From an uncultured Gemmata sp. (lineage in GTDB: Bacteria; Planctomycetota; Planctomycetia; Gemmatales; Gemmataceae): 64,000 nucleotides of DNA. A model generated the notes under the pieces. The model was not told the origin of the DNA, ran no database searches, and saw only the letters and a program-made list of their open reading frames with translations. Below are positions 18,636 through 27,787 of the stretch, piece by piece. The stretch covers positions 1 to 64,000 of the forward strand of contig CALDUT010000006.1 in the NCBI GenBank assembly GCA_937924775.1, written 5' to 3'. Every line of letters starts with the position of its first letter. Positions within the stretch are counted from its first letter, which is position 1. The translations under genes were made by a program, and so were the position numbers.

Positions 18636-19865
18636 ATGAATCGTGGAGGCTTGTCTTGTATGATTTCTCAACGGAAAAACGGCTTTGCGGAGTATTTTGC
18701 TCCGCGATTGGATCGTCTGGAAACCCGTGAAGTTCCGGCAGTGGTCGCGTTCTTCAATACCGACACACTGACCGTCTGGGGCGATAATCACGCCAACCAT
18801 ATCGTGGTTTCCGCGGATAGTGCGGGCCAGTTACAAGTGACCAACCATGGTTCGGCCGTCGCCATCGTTTCCGTTTTAGGCACGCCGAACAAGGTGAACC
18901 TCAAGACGATCCATGTCGATGCCCGCGGCGGGGACGACACCATCATCATCGATCGGTCGATCAACGTTGTAGATGCCGACGGCAAGTTGGTCGCTTCTGC
19001 GAACGGGACGCTGCGAGGAGGAGCGGGCAACGATACCCTTCGCGTATTGTCCGGCGGATTCGTGGGTGGGGTGATCGGCAACCCCATCGTTGGCAACTTC
19101 ACCATGTACGGCGATGCCGGCGACGATTTCCTGGATAGTGGTTTTGGCAACGACACGATGTTCGGCGGCGCAGGCAACGATACCTTCCGCTGGCTGCCCG
19201 GCACGCTCATCGATGCCTTCGATGGCGGCGGTGGCCACGACACTGCTATCATCGTGGGCAATACCACGCCAATTCCGGATCTCAGCACGCCCGACCCCAA
19301 CGACGTTTCCAATGCCGACGAATTCTTACTCCGGGCCGACCCCGACAATCCCGGGGCAGCCCTCTTCCAGCGGGTGAATCTCATTCCCTTCACGATTGCG
19401 CTGCGGAGTATAGAAACCGTTGTGATGCAAACCGGCGGCGGCCACGACACCATCACGGTGGCCCCGCTGCGTGGCACTGGTGTGCGCAACGTGGTGATGG
19501 ATGGCGGCGATGGCGACGACTTCCTCGATGGCTCCGCCGCAGATGTGCCGTTGGTGATCTTCGGGGGCGCAGGCCACGACACCCTTTTGGGCGGTTCCCG
19601 CAACGACCAGCTCTTCGGCGGTGCCGGTAACGACTGCCTCAGCGGCGGCCAAGGGCGTGATACCCTCGACGGCGGTGAGGGGGACGATACCCTCGATGAT
19701 GGCGTTCGCGACGGCCAGCAGGACATTTTCATCGGCGGACCGGGTGCGGATACCTTCATCCGCCGGCAACTGAATCCAAAACGATCCCCGGTTCCGCTGT
19801 TCGAGGAATTGGTCCTCGATTTCAGCGCTACCGATGGCGACATCACGAAGATCATCTACATTTAA
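18636..19865 (+). CDS. RTX-like calcium-binding repeat protein, probably secreted or surface-bound
   Basis: A 409-residue protein with multiple GGxGxDxLx nonapeptides. There is an early set around residues 125-190 (GGAGNDTLR, YGDAGDDFLD, GGAGNDTFR), isolated units in the middle (GGGHDTITV) and a dense block near the C-terminus (GGDGDDFLDG, GGAGHDTLLGG, GGAGNDCLSGG, GGEGDDTLDD). Such repeats form calcium-binding parallel beta-rolls. The N-terminus has no ordinary signal peptide; instead it has PRLDRLETREVPA, a segment common at the start of planctomycete surface proteins and possibly an export signal. The ATG has AGGAGGA 8 bp upstream. No catalytic domain and no type I secretion genes are seen nearby. 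A structural or adhesive role is inferred. Confidence 0.75.
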   Translation: MNRGGLSCMISQRKNGFAEYFAPRLDRLETREVPAVVAFFNTDTLTVWGDNHANHIVVSADSAGQLQVTNHGSAVAIVSVLGTPNKVNLKTIHVDARGGDDTIIIDRSINVVDADGKLVASANGTLRGGAGNDTLRVLSGGFVGGVIGNPIVGNFTMYGDAGDDFLDSGFGNDTMFGGAGNDTFRWLPGTLIDAFDGGGGHDTAIIVGNTTPIPDLSTPDPNDVSNADEFLLRADPDNPGAALFQRVNLIPFTIALRSIETVVMQTGGGHDTITVAPLRGTGVRNVVMDGGDGDDFLDGSAADVPLVIFGGAGHDTLLGGSRNDQLFGGAGNDCLSGGQGRDTLDGGEGDDTLDDGVRDGQQDIFIGGPGADTFIRRQLNPKRSPVPLFEELVLDFSATDGDITKIIYI

Positions 19866-19875
19866 TCCCCCTGTT

Positions 19876-19906
19876 ACTGGCCTGGGCCGACTCCGCTCAG
19901 GCCGGT
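19876..19906 (+). terminator. Hairpin after the RTX-like gene
   Basis: ACTGGCCTG (19876-19884) can pair with CAGGCCGGT (19898-19906) over 9 bp with one G-T pair, 11 bp after the stop codon. A T-rich but interrupted tract follows, so termination is likely but not proven. Confidence 0.5.
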
Positions 19907-20039
19907 CCTCCTTCACTGTTTTCTTTCTGGGCGCTGGGAAGCCAACCGCTGCGACCGGTGAACGTGCGGGGTCACGCGGCGGTCGCCGCCGAGCTGGCCC
20001 TGGTCGGTGAATAGCGATTGAGCCATGGGTTCAGCCGGG

Positions 20040-20501
20040 CTACGCCGCGGCATGCCCCCACGGCCGATCCGCCGGCGGTTTCTCCCCAGTCGCGGCGGGT
20101 TCTTCCGCACTCAAGCGATGGCTGAACGACCACACTTGCCCAAACGGATCGGTGATCGTACCGTAGCGTTCGCCCCAGAACATGTCGCGAGGCGGCAATG
20201 TCACGGTCGCGCCGGCTTGCACCGCCCGTTCGATGGTGGCATCGCAACTGGCCACATTCAGATGGAGTGTCGGCGTTTTCGCTGAACACGCCGGGGGCGA
20301 CGAATCGCCCTGGTGGTCCGACGGTTCGTGGTCGAGAATCAGCAGGGCCTTCTCGATTTTCAGGGTGACAGTCAGGGCGCGGCCATCCGCGGCGCAGTGC
20401 CGCGCAATCTCCTTGGCGCCAAAGACGTTCTGGTAAAACTCCACCGCCTTGTCGGGATCGTGAACCCGCAGATGGGGAATTAAATTCTGTGGTGTGGTCA
20501 T
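20040..20501 (-). CDS. VOC-family (glyoxalase/PhnB-like) protein
   Basis: A 153-residue protein of the vicinal-oxygen-chelate superfamily. It begins NLIPHLRVHDPDKAVEFYQ, the usual first beta-alpha unit of PhnB-like proteins, has a second unit around LHLNVASCDATIE, and ends with the typical YGTITDPFGQVWSF strand. The role may be a dioxygenase, isomerase or resistance function; the sequence does not tell which, and no substrate is suggested by neighbours. The ATG at 20501 has GGGAG about 7 bp upstream on its strand. The reading frame continues upstream, but the domain starts at this Met. It is divergent from the ECF sigma gene. Confidence 0.8.
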   Translation of the reverse strand: MTTPQNLIPHLRVHDPDKAVEFYQNVFGAKEIARHCAADGRALTVTLKIEKALLILDHEPSDHQGDSSPPACSAKTPTLHLNVASCDATIERAVQAGATVTLPPRDMFWGERYGTITDPFGQVWSFSHRLSAEEPAATGEKPPADRPWGHAAA

Positions 20502-20886
20502 AGCTTCTCCCCGGTGAGAATCGCCATGGGATTCTCCCCATGCTGGATATTCGCCGATCAACCACGGTGAATGGAAGGTCAGTTGCAGAAATTTTGAGCA
20601 AATGTTCACATTGTTCATGAGTTTTCTATCATTTCGACGGCTGATAGAGTAGCCCTCACTGGTTGCTGAGGTCAACGAACTGAAGAAGTCGAAGAAGCGT
20701 AATAAGCGATGGGAAAAAACGATCGGTTCCAAAGTTCTTGCCAACGAGTGCTAACATCGCAATTCTGCGAGCGAATAGTAAAATGAAGCTGAAACCCCGA
20801 AAGTTTAGCACTTCCGCGCCCGTAAGCCGCCTCTGCGCGTAAGTTGACACCTTCGGAACTGGTATTTTGAGGGAGACGACCTTCGC
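20502..20886. promoter_or_regulatory. Divergent intergenic region upstream of the ECF sigma factor gene
   Basis: This 385-bp region separates two divergent genes, so it should hold both promoters. On the + strand TTGACA (20844-20849) and a GGAAC box (20855-20859, of the kind ECF factors recognise) lie just before the sigma gene, but no well-spaced -10 partner can be named. GGGAG precedes the sigma start. No ORF here is convincing. Confidence 0.35.
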
Positions 20887-21492
20887 ATGGCCGAGCCGCC
20901 GGTCACTCGCGTTACCCTGTTGGCCCGCCTCAAAGACGGGCGCGATACCGACGCGTGGCGGGAGTTCGTCCAATTGTATGGACCGGTGGTCTACCGCTTT
21001 GCCCGCAACCGCGGCCTGCAAGATGCTGACGCCGCCGACCTGATGCAAGATGTGCTGCGGAGCGTCGCCCGCAACGCCCACCGCATGGACTACGATCCGC
21101 AACGGGGTACGTTCCGTGGTTGGCTCTACACCGTGACACGCAACAAGATTTACAATTTTCTCAGCAGCCAGCGCAACCGCCCACGCGGCAGCGGCGATAC
21201 CGACGCCTACGAACGCCTCGATGCCACAGCCGCCCGCGACGACGACGGACCCGATGCCGATTGGGAAAAGGAATATCAGCGCGAACTGAGTGCCCGGGCT
21301 ATGGAAATTGTGAAAAGTGAATTTCAACCCAATACCTGGGCGGCCTTCTGGCAAACCGCGGTCGAAGGCAAAGCGGCGGCCGAAGTGGGCGAACACCTGA
21401 ATATGAGCCCCGGAGCCGTGTATGTTGCCAAAAGCCGCGTGTTGGCCCGCCTGCGGGATGAAGTTCAGAAAATGATGGCTGCCGAAGAGTGA
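20887..21492 (+). CDS. ECF-type RNA polymerase sigma factor
   Basis: A 201-residue sigma-70-family factor with only regions 2 and 4. Region 2 (about 20-95) includes LYGPVVYRFARNRGLQDADAAD, the DLMQDV segment, and GTFRGWLYTVTRNKI. Region 4 (about 140-195) has the helix-turn-helix AAEVGEHLNMSPGAVYVAKSR. The linker between them is long and acidic. GGGAG lies upstream of the ATG. The next gene, 40 bp downstream in the same direction, encodes a kinase with an N-terminal zinc-finger motif and is the likely regulator, a pairing characteristic of planctomycete ECF groups. Its target promoters are unknown. Confidence 0.88.
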   Translation: MAEPPVTRVTLLARLKDGRDTDAWREFVQLYGPVVYRFARNRGLQDADAADLMQDVLRSVARNAHRMDYDPQRGTFRGWLYTVTRNKIYNFLSSQRNRPRGSGDTDAYERLDATAARDDDGPDADWEKEYQRELSARAMEIVKSEFQPNTWAAFWQTAVEGKAAAEVGEHLNMSPGAVYVAKSRVLARLRDEVQKMMAAEE

Positions 21493-21532
21493 GCCTATCC
21501 GGACCCGAAATGATTGGCGCGGCCCAACCTGG

Positions 21533-23893
21533 ATGCTCGATATGACGATCACAGAATGCCCCCCGGTTGCGGAACTGGAAAAACTCCTACACGGGCGCTG
21601 CTCCGAAGCCCGCAACGCCGCGCTGTGCGAACACGTCGGCACCTGCCCGGCCTGCCAGCGTCGGCTCGACGAACTCGCCGGCTCCGCTGCCCCCCTGACC
21701 GACACTCACCTGGCCGAATACCTTCGCGATTGTGCCAAACCGCCCAAAGATTCCGCCTACTGGCGGGCGCTGGCATCGGCCGAAGCCGAACTCCGCCAAA
21801 CTGTTCTCATCGACACCAACGGCAAAGCCCCCACCCCCGCCTTTCCCGAAGCGGAACTGAAACTGGATTTCCTGCAACCGGCCGACAAACCCGATCGGCT
21901 GGGCAAACTGGCGCAATTCGAAATCCTGCGGGTGCTCGGCCGCGGTGGCATGGGCGTGGTTCTCCATGCCTACGATCCGGCGTTGGATCGCGACGTGGCC
22001 ATCAAGGTGATCGACCCCCACTTAGCCCATAATGAAGTGGCTCGGCAACGGTTCTGCCGCGAAGCCCGCGCGGCCGCCGCCGTCACCCACGATAACCTCG
22101 TCGCGGTGTACCAGGTCAATGAGGACGAACCCTCCGGCTTGCCCTATTTGGTCATGCAGTTTGTCAACGGGGAATCGCTCGAACAACGGCTCAAACGCGT
22201 GGGCCAACTGAGCGTGCCCGAAGTCGCCCGCCTGGGCATGCAAGCGGCCGCCGGGCTGGCAGCGGCCCACGCGGGAGGATTGATCCACCGCGACATCAAA
22301 CCGGCCAATATTCTCCTGGAAGCCCCCCACGATCGGGTCAAACTCACGGATTTCGGCTTAGCCCGGGCGGCGGAAGATGTGAAGCTGACGCGCACCGGAT
22401 TTGTCGCCGGTTCCCCCTTATACATGGCTCCCGAGCAAGCCCGCGGCGAAGAAGTCGATCACCGCGCCGATCTGTTCAGTCTCGGCACCGTGCTGTACGA
22501 GGCGACCACCGGGGTGGCCCCCTTCGAAGCCAAAACCCTGCTGGCGGTATTGCGCCGCGTCTCCGACGAAACCCCCTTGCCCCTCCATCGCCTCAACCCG
22601 GAGGTGCCGCAGTGGCTGTCTGAAGCGGTCGCGAAACTGTTGGCGAAAGAACCTGAGAACCGCTTTCAATCTGCTGCCGAGGTGGTCGAAGTGTTCGCCG
22701 CAGGTCTGGTGGAAATGCACCAGCTCTCGCCACTGGAGGTTGCGCAGGAAGTCAGTGCCGGTTCCCGGACCAACTTCCTGCGCAATCGCAAGCCCATCTG
22801 TTGGAAGACCGTAGGCCATTGCACATTGCCCTGGGCCGGCGGCGCGGTTCTGGGGGGCTTGGCCGTGGGGCTGGTGTGGATGCTATCGGGCCCTGAGACA
22901 CTCCCCGAACCGGAACACCCCCCCCCGATTCTTCAGCCTTTGGGAGTTCTGGCCACCACCTCTGGCCCCGAACCAAAGGTGGTTCTGCACGGGGAATCCG
23001 GGGCGGTGTGGGCGATCGCCTTTTTCGGGCCCGACCGACTGGTGATGGGGCTGGAAAATGGTACCGTCAAAATCTGGAACCTCCAGACCGGGGAGGCCCT
23101 CAAAACCCTTCGGCAGCAGAAAAGCACGGTCTGGACGGCCGACGTCCACTTCACCCCCAACCGCAAGCCGATTCTGGTGACCGCCTGCGACGATTCCTCG
23201 GTCGCCCTGTGGAACCTGCGCACTCTGGATGCCGAACCGGAATTGTCGTTCCCCCAACCCACGTCCACAAAGGCCGCGGTGTTCAGCCCGGTCAGTGAAC
23301 ATTTGGCCACAGGAGACCGAAACTCCACAGTGCGGATTTGGGATTTGGAAAGCAATATCCCTATCGAGTTGTATGGCCACACGGGCACGGTTCACGCTCT
23401 CGCCTACAGCCCTGATGGCACCCGTTTGGCCAGCGCTGGCTCCGATGGGGTTGTTCGGGTGTGGGATTTGACGGAAATCGACTGGAAGAAGGGCACCGGG
23501 CCAACGCGGGCCCGCCTGGAGTTGGTCGAACATAAAGGACCGGTCTACAGTGTCGCCTTCAGCCCCGATGGCACCAAAATCGCCTCGGCAGGCTGGGATG
23601 GCACCGTGCGGATCTGGGATGTCAGCAACGGAACGCAAATCTGGGCGATCAAAGCCCACAGTTTCGATGTTTGGTCAGTCAGTTTCGGGGGCAATGGCCA
23701 TTGGGTAGCCAGCGCCGGGTCCGATGGATTTGTGAAAGTGTGGGACATTGCCACCGAATCGCGCAAAGAACCCAAGGAAGTGTTCAGTTTCCGGGCACCC
23801 CATGCCTTCCATGTCGTTCGCTTCGCGGATGATGGAACTACCCTGGCCGCCGGCAGCCGCGATAGCACCGTGCGGGTCTGGGACTTGAAATAA
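21533..23893 (+). CDS. Zinc-finger/Ser-Thr kinase/transmembrane/WD40 protein, probable partner of the ECF factor
   Basis: A 786-residue protein. N-terminal HxxxCxxC (His34, Cys38, Cys41) resembles the anti-sigma zinc-finger motif. The Hanks-type kinase (about 130-395) is complete: glycine loop GRGGMG, Lys158 in AIKV, Asp254 in HRDIKPAN, DFGLA and APEQ. One transmembrane segment lies at about 433-453 (PWAGGAVLGGLAVGLVWML). Seven WD40 units (about 480-786, for example YSPDGTRLASAGSDG and VRIWD repeats) make one full beta-propeller, probably on the other side of the membrane. Signal sensing by the propeller, phosphorylation by the kinase and control of the sigma factor upstream are inferred. A second Met at residue 4 is an equally possible start. 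Confidence 0.87.
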   Translation: MLDMTITECPPVAELEKLLHGRCSEARNAALCEHVGTCPACQRRLDELAGSAAPLTDTHLAEYLRDCAKPPKDSAYWRALASAEAELRQTVLIDTNGKAPTPAFPEAELKLDFLQPADKPDRLGKLAQFEILRVLGRGGMGVVLHAYDPALDRDVAIKVIDPHLAHNEVARQRFCREARAAAAVTHDNLVAVYQVNEDEPSGLPYLVMQFVNGESLEQRLKRVGQLSVPEVARLGMQAAAGLAAAHAGGLIHRDIKPANILLEAPHDRVKLTDFGLARAAEDVKLTRTGFVAGSPLYMAPEQARGEEVDHRADLFSLGTVLYEATTGVAPFEAKTLLAVLRRVSDETPLPLHRLNPEVPQWLSEAVAKLLAKEPENRFQSAAEVVEVFAAGLVEMHQLSPLEVAQEVSAGSRTNFLRNRKPICWKTVGHCTLPWAGGAVLGGLAVGLVWMLSGPETLPEPEHPPPILQPLGVLATTSGPEPKVVLHGESGAVWAIAFFGPDRLVMGLENGTVKIWNLQTGEALKTLRQQKSTVWTADVHFTPNRKPILVTACDDSSVALWNLRTLDAEPELSFPQPTSTKAAVFSPVSEHLATGDRNSTVRIWDLESNIPIELYGHTGTVHALAYSPDGTRLASAGSDGVVRVWDLTEIDWKKGTGPTRARLELVEHKGPVYSVAFSPDGTKIASAGWDGTVRIWDVSNGTQIWAIKAHSFDVWSVSFGGNGHWVASAGSDGFVKVWDIATESRKEPKEVFSFRAPHAFHVVRFADDGTTLAAGSRDSTVRVWDLK

Positions 23894-24292
23894 GCCGTTG
23901 GAAAAATCCGTAGCGCAAGGGGGAACGAGAAGACATGCTTGGGCCCCGAAAAATCGAGTAGCCCACCGCGAACCTGGGACCGGCGTGCAGGCTATATTGA
24001 ACAGATATACAGTATGCAAGTACTGTAGCCGCAACGGTCCCCGGCGGCAGGAGCTTTCGCCAATTTTTTCCGCAGGGGAAACCCCTCGGCTCGGTAGGAA
24101 CAGTCAAGGGGCTGGGGAGCAGACGGGGGTTGGTAGCACCGCTGTCGCATTACCGCGACTCAGCTTGGTGCGGTGGCCGCCGATCCGCTACAATGCTGCC
24201 AATACGCATACCACCAGGGGCCGTTGAGCCGGTTGGGTCGGACCATGACCAGCCTCGGAACCGGCCCTTTCTGTCAGGGGAGAATTTACACT
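23894..24292. other. Non-coding stretch between the kinase-WD40 and DUF4058 genes
   Basis: About 400 bp without a convincing gene; the short open frames have no recognisable start, domain or ribosome-binding site. A GGGGAG ribosome-binding site for the DUF4058 gene lies at its end. No clear terminator hairpin with a T-tract was found. Confidence 0.45.
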
Positions 24293-24982
24293 ATGCCCAG
24301 TCCGTTTCCGGGAATGGACCCGTATTTGGAAACGCCGAAATTATGGCCGGCGTTCCAACATCAGCTCCTCGCCTGTTTGTATCAGAACCTGTTGCCGGGA
24401 TTGGTCGATCGCTATCGGGCTCGGGTGGGAACACGCACCTACGTTGCCGAAACCCCGTTGTTTACGTCGGTGATTCGGGAACAACACACGGAAGAATACC
24501 TCGAAATTCGCGACCGCAAAGGCGGTAATGTGATCACATTCGTGGAAGTGGTCAGCCCCGCGAATAAAACCACCGCCGCCGGACGCAGGGCCTACCTCAA
24601 CACCCGCCAACGGGCCATCTTCTGCAATTCGGCGATTGTCGAAATCGATCTGGTAAAACAAGGTCAACCGTTGTTGAACTATTCGCGGGAAAACTTACCC
24701 GAACACGATTACACGATCACTGTGACCCGGGCCAATGCCCCGGACCGTTACGAGATTTACACCGCCACTCTGCAAAGACGCCTGCCAAAATTCAAACTGC
24801 CTTTGGCGACCGACGACCGCGACGCACTGCTCGATCTGCAAGCGGCGTTTGCGCGGGCCTACGATCACGGCAATTTCGCGACTCAGATCGACTACAAACA
24901 GCCACCGCCGGTCGATGTTCCTCTCTCCGACGAACAGAAAGCGTGGATGGACGATTTGCTGCGTCAGATGAACCTCCGCTAA
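24293..24982 (+). CDS. DUF4058 family protein
   Basis: A 229-residue cytoplasmic protein beginning MPSPFPGMDPYLE, the hallmark start of DUF4058 proteins, which occur in many copies in planctomycetes and cyanobacteria. The middle section VEVVSPANKTTAAGRRAYL, with a conserved Glu and Lys pair, resembles the core of a PD-(D/E)XK-like nuclease fold, but this is only a resemblance. No function is established for the family. GGGGAG precedes the chosen ATG; upstream in-frame starts would add unrelated residues. It stands alone between two non-coding stretches. Confidence 0.8.
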   Translation: MPSPFPGMDPYLETPKLWPAFQHQLLACLYQNLLPGLVDRYRARVGTRTYVAETPLFTSVIREQHTEEYLEIRDRKGGNVITFVEVVSPANKTTAAGRRAYLNTRQRAIFCNSAIVEIDLVKQGQPLLNYSRENLPEHDYTITVTRANAPDRYEIYTATLQRRLPKFKLPLATDDRDALLDLQAAFARAYDHGNFATQIDYKQPPPVDVPLSDEQKAWMDDLLRQMNLR

Positions 24983-25339
24983 GCTCAGCCTGTTCAGGAG
25001 GGAACCGCCCTACCCCTGAACGATGCTCTGCACCCCACCGCCGCGCCGCTTGCTGAGACACGATCCTCCGCGAGTGCCACCATTTTTCCCGCGAGAGTCT
25101 CAGTTTTTGGCAGGCAGTGAAATTCTGAGGGTTTTGATGTGCGGATTGTAGGTATTTTCCGCTAGCTAGCTGTTCTTCTGAAAATTCTCATTTACATTCT
25201 TCTAAGAAGTCCTTGTGACCCTTGATCCCTGCGCGGGTTTTGATATCGCCTGCGCACCCTATGAGGCACTGGCATAGCCCGGGAGTGGCTGTATAGCCAG
25301 CGACGGACGGCATTCCGGCCTAAATGGAATCGGTGAGCC
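24983..25339. other. Non-coding stretch upstream of the kinase-receiver-HD-GYP gene
   Basis: About 360 bp. The part at 25095-25240 is noticeably richer in A and T than the surroundings and probably contains the promoter of the downstream gene. No gene or strong hairpin was seen. Confidence 0.4.
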
Positions 25340-27628
25340 GTGGGTACTTCCACAATCCGCCAACAACAACTGAGTCATTGCCCCCCCGATTCTGCCGTTG
25401 CCGGGCTGCTGCAACGGCTTATCGCGACGGGTATCATTCCCCCCGACGATTACGAAGCTCTGAATCCGGCCCATCGTCACGCGCTCGCGACCGCCCCCAC
25501 CGTGGTGGAATTGCTCGAACTTCTGATGCAATTTCAACTAATGACAGAATTTCAGAGCGAACGCCTCCGGGCTGCGCAAATCCACGGACTGGTTTTGGGC
25601 AACTACCGGCTGCTCGACCAGTTGGGGGAGGGGGGGATGGGAACGGTGTACCGGGCCGAACACCGGCAGCTCCGCACCCCGGTGGCGATTAAGGCTCTGC
25701 ACACGATGCCCGAGCTGCATCCGCGAACGCTGGCCCGCTTATTTATGGAGGTTCGCGCCGTCAGCCGCCTGCGGCATCGCCATGTGGTGACGGTTATCGA
25801 CGCGGGGGAAGAGCCCGCCCGTGGCCCGAATGCCCCCGCGATTGCCTACTTTGTGATGGAGTTGGTACCAGGAACCGATTTGCAACGGCTGGCCGCGGTG
25901 GAACCCTTGCCGGTGGGGTTGGCCTGTCAAGTGGCCTATCAGATCGCCGATGCGTTGATGGAAGCCCACCGGTTGGGGCTGATTCACCGCGACATTAAGC
26001 CCTCGAACGTGATGGTCACCCCGGAGGGCCAGGCGAAGCTTTTGGATTTTGGTCTGGCGCGAATTCCGGGGGACAACCGACTGCCGCAGACCGGGGCTAC
26101 TTTGGGCACGGTGGGCTATATGGCCCCCGAACTATCGCGGAACGCCCATCCTGTCGATGCGCGGACCGATATTTTTGGCTTAGGTTGTACACTGTATTAC
26201 GCTCTCACCGGCCAAGCCCCGTTTGCCGATGCTTTGGCTACCCTGGGTCCGCCGCCCTCGATCCGGGGGGTACGCCCCGAAGTTCCGCCGGGGTTAGATG
26301 CCATCGTCAGCCGGATGATGGCGGCTGATCCCCAGCAGCGCTATGCCAACGCGGAAGTGGTGATGCGGTCGTTGTGGCCGTTCATCCCGCAGACGGCCAC
26401 ACCTTCGCCCAGTTCACTCCGGTCGATTGTGCGACCTCTCCCGGTTCCTCCCACCACCCAGACGCCGCCCCCAGCAGCATCGGTCGAACCGAGGGAACAC
26501 AGCCGGGCCGTGGCCCCCCCTCCCAACACCGCCCCAGCCCGCATCCTGATTGTCGACGATCAGCCGGACATTCGCCGTTTGTGCCGGACGGCCCTGAGTG
26601 CCGAGGGGCTGTTGTGCGACGAAGCGGCGGATGGCCCCACCGCGGTGGAACTAGCCGCCCGCAAAGCCTATGACCTGATCGTGTTGGATGTGGATTTGCC
26701 CGGTTTTAGTGGGGAAGAAGTGTTGTGCCGGTTGCGGCAGAACCCCCCGACGCGGCATTTGAAGGTGGTGATGTTCTCGGGGGCCACCAGCGGCGATGAC
26801 TTGTCGCGGATCTTGTTGGCCGGGGCCGATGATTTCGTCACGAAACCCTTTAGTATCATCCAGTTACGTGCACGCATCAAAACCGCCCTCCGTCTGAAGG
26901 AAGCCCAGGACCGGGCGGATGTTCTCAACAGTGGCTTACTGACTGTCAATGCGGAACTGGAGCATCTGATCGAAGCTCGCGACGGCGCCTTGATCCAAGC
27001 CCGCAATGCCTTGGTACTGGCTTTGGCCAAACTGGTGGAGCATCGCTCGTCGGAAACGGGGCCGCATCTGATTCGCGTCCAGCGGTACTGCCGAGTCTTA
27101 GCCGAAGAAGCGGCGATGTTGCCGGCGTTTGCCCCGGTGATCGACAGCCACTGGATTCGCACGCTGCAGGATGCCGCCCCGCTCCACGACATCGGCAAAG
27201 CAGCTTTGCCTGACCATATTTTGAACAAGCCAGGACCGCTGGAGCCCAACGAACGGCTCACGATGCAAACGCATACCACAATTGGCGCCGAAACGCTCCG
27301 CGAGGTGGCCCAGCAGCACCCGTTTGCCACCGCGTTTCTGCAAACGGCGGTCGATATTGCCCGGCATCACCACGAACGCTGGGACGGTACCGGCTATCCC
27401 GACCGGCTGGCCGGAGAAGCCATTCCGCTAGTTGCTCGTTTGGTGGCGATCGCCGATGTGTACGATGCTCTGCGGAGCCGCCGCGTCTACAAACCCGAAC
27501 TCTCGCATTCCACAACCGTGATGACGATAACTGATGGTTCCCCCGGCCATTTTGATCCGGCCTTACTGGAAGTCTTCCGGAAAGTCGCCCCCCAGTTCGA
27601 TCGCATCTTCCGGGAATTGGGCGAGTGA
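25340..27628 (+). CDS. Hybrid signalling protein: Ser/Thr kinase, receiver and HD-GYP domains
   Basis: A 762-residue soluble protein starting at GTG. After a helical N-terminal region comes a complete Hanks-type kinase (about 88-350): glycine loop GEGGMG at 96-101, AIKAL, Asp218 in HRDIKPSN, DFGLAR. A Pro-rich linker leads to a response-regulator receiver (about 400-525) with DDQPD and the phospho-acceptor Asp450 in LDVDLPG and a Lys in TKPF. A coiled-coil-like helix follows, then an HD-GYP domain (about 555-755) with His616-Asp617 in HDIGK, HHHERWDGT and Gly685-Tyr-Pro. HD-GYP domains usually hydrolyse cyclic di-GMP. All catalytic motifs look intact, so one chain could join eukaryote-like phosphorylation, two-component input and second-messenger turnover. 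No transmembrane segment and no partner histidine kinase are seen nearby. Confidence 0.88.
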   Translation: MGTSTIRQQQLSHCPPDSAVAGLLQRLIATGIIPPDDYEALNPAHRHALATAPTVVELLELLMQFQLMTEFQSERLRAAQIHGLVLGNYRLLDQLGEGGMGTVYRAEHRQLRTPVAIKALHTMPELHPRTLARLFMEVRAVSRLRHRHVVTVIDAGEEPARGPNAPAIAYFVMELVPGTDLQRLAAVEPLPVGLACQVAYQIADALMEAHRLGLIHRDIKPSNVMVTPEGQAKLLDFGLARIPGDNRLPQTGATLGTVGYMAPELSRNAHPVDARTDIFGLGCTLYYALTGQAPFADALATLGPPPSIRGVRPEVPPGLDAIVSRMMAADPQQRYANAEVVMRSLWPFIPQTATPSPSSLRSIVRPLPVPPTTQTPPPAASVEPREHSRAVAPPPNTAPARILIVDDQPDIRRLCRTALSAEGLLCDEAADGPTAVELAARKAYDLIVLDVDLPGFSGEEVLCRLRQNPPTRHLKVVMFSGATSGDDLSRILLAGADDFVTKPFSIIQLRARIKTALRLKEAQDRADVLNSGLLTVNAELEHLIEARDGALIQARNALVLALAKLVEHRSSETGPHLIRVQRYCRVLAEEAAMLPAFAPVIDSHWIRTLQDAAPLHDIGKAALPDHILNKPGPLEPNERLTMQTHTTIGAETLREVAQQHPFATAFLQTAVDIARHHHERWDGTGYPDRLAGEAIPLVARLVAIADVYDALRSRRVYKPELSHSTTVMTITDGSPGHFDPALLEVFRKVAPQFDRIFRELGE

Positions 27629-27713
27629 CCAAGTGCGGGATACGCTTTTTCTTCACGCCCAATTCATCATCTCCTGACGACGAAAAGTTATAAATCGATT
27701 ACTGTACTAGGAC

Positions 27714-27735
27714 TTTCCATTCAACAAAATGGAAA
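27714..27735. promoter_or_regulatory. Inverted repeat upstream of the first DUF1559 gene
   Basis: TTTCCATT (27714-27721) and AATGGAAA (27728-27735) form an 8-bp perfect stem with a 6-nt loop, in an AT-rich region 53 bp before the start of the DUF1559 gene. It could be an operator or part of the leader. No T-tract follows, so it is a poor terminator for the gene upstream. Confidence 0.4.
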
Positions 27736-27787
27736 TTGTCTGACTATGTTATTTCCACTTCAATATCCCATCCTGGAGATTCTTGCA

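Noticed and set aside
18788-19855. 355-codon minus-strand frame opposite the RTX-like gene
   Set aside because: It is rich in Ser/Pro repeats that are the reverse reading of the GGxGxD codons.
18636-19865. Regular short repeats suggesting a CRISPR array
   Set aside because: The repeats are degenerate, in frame and encode RTX nonapeptides; there are no unique spacers of constant length.
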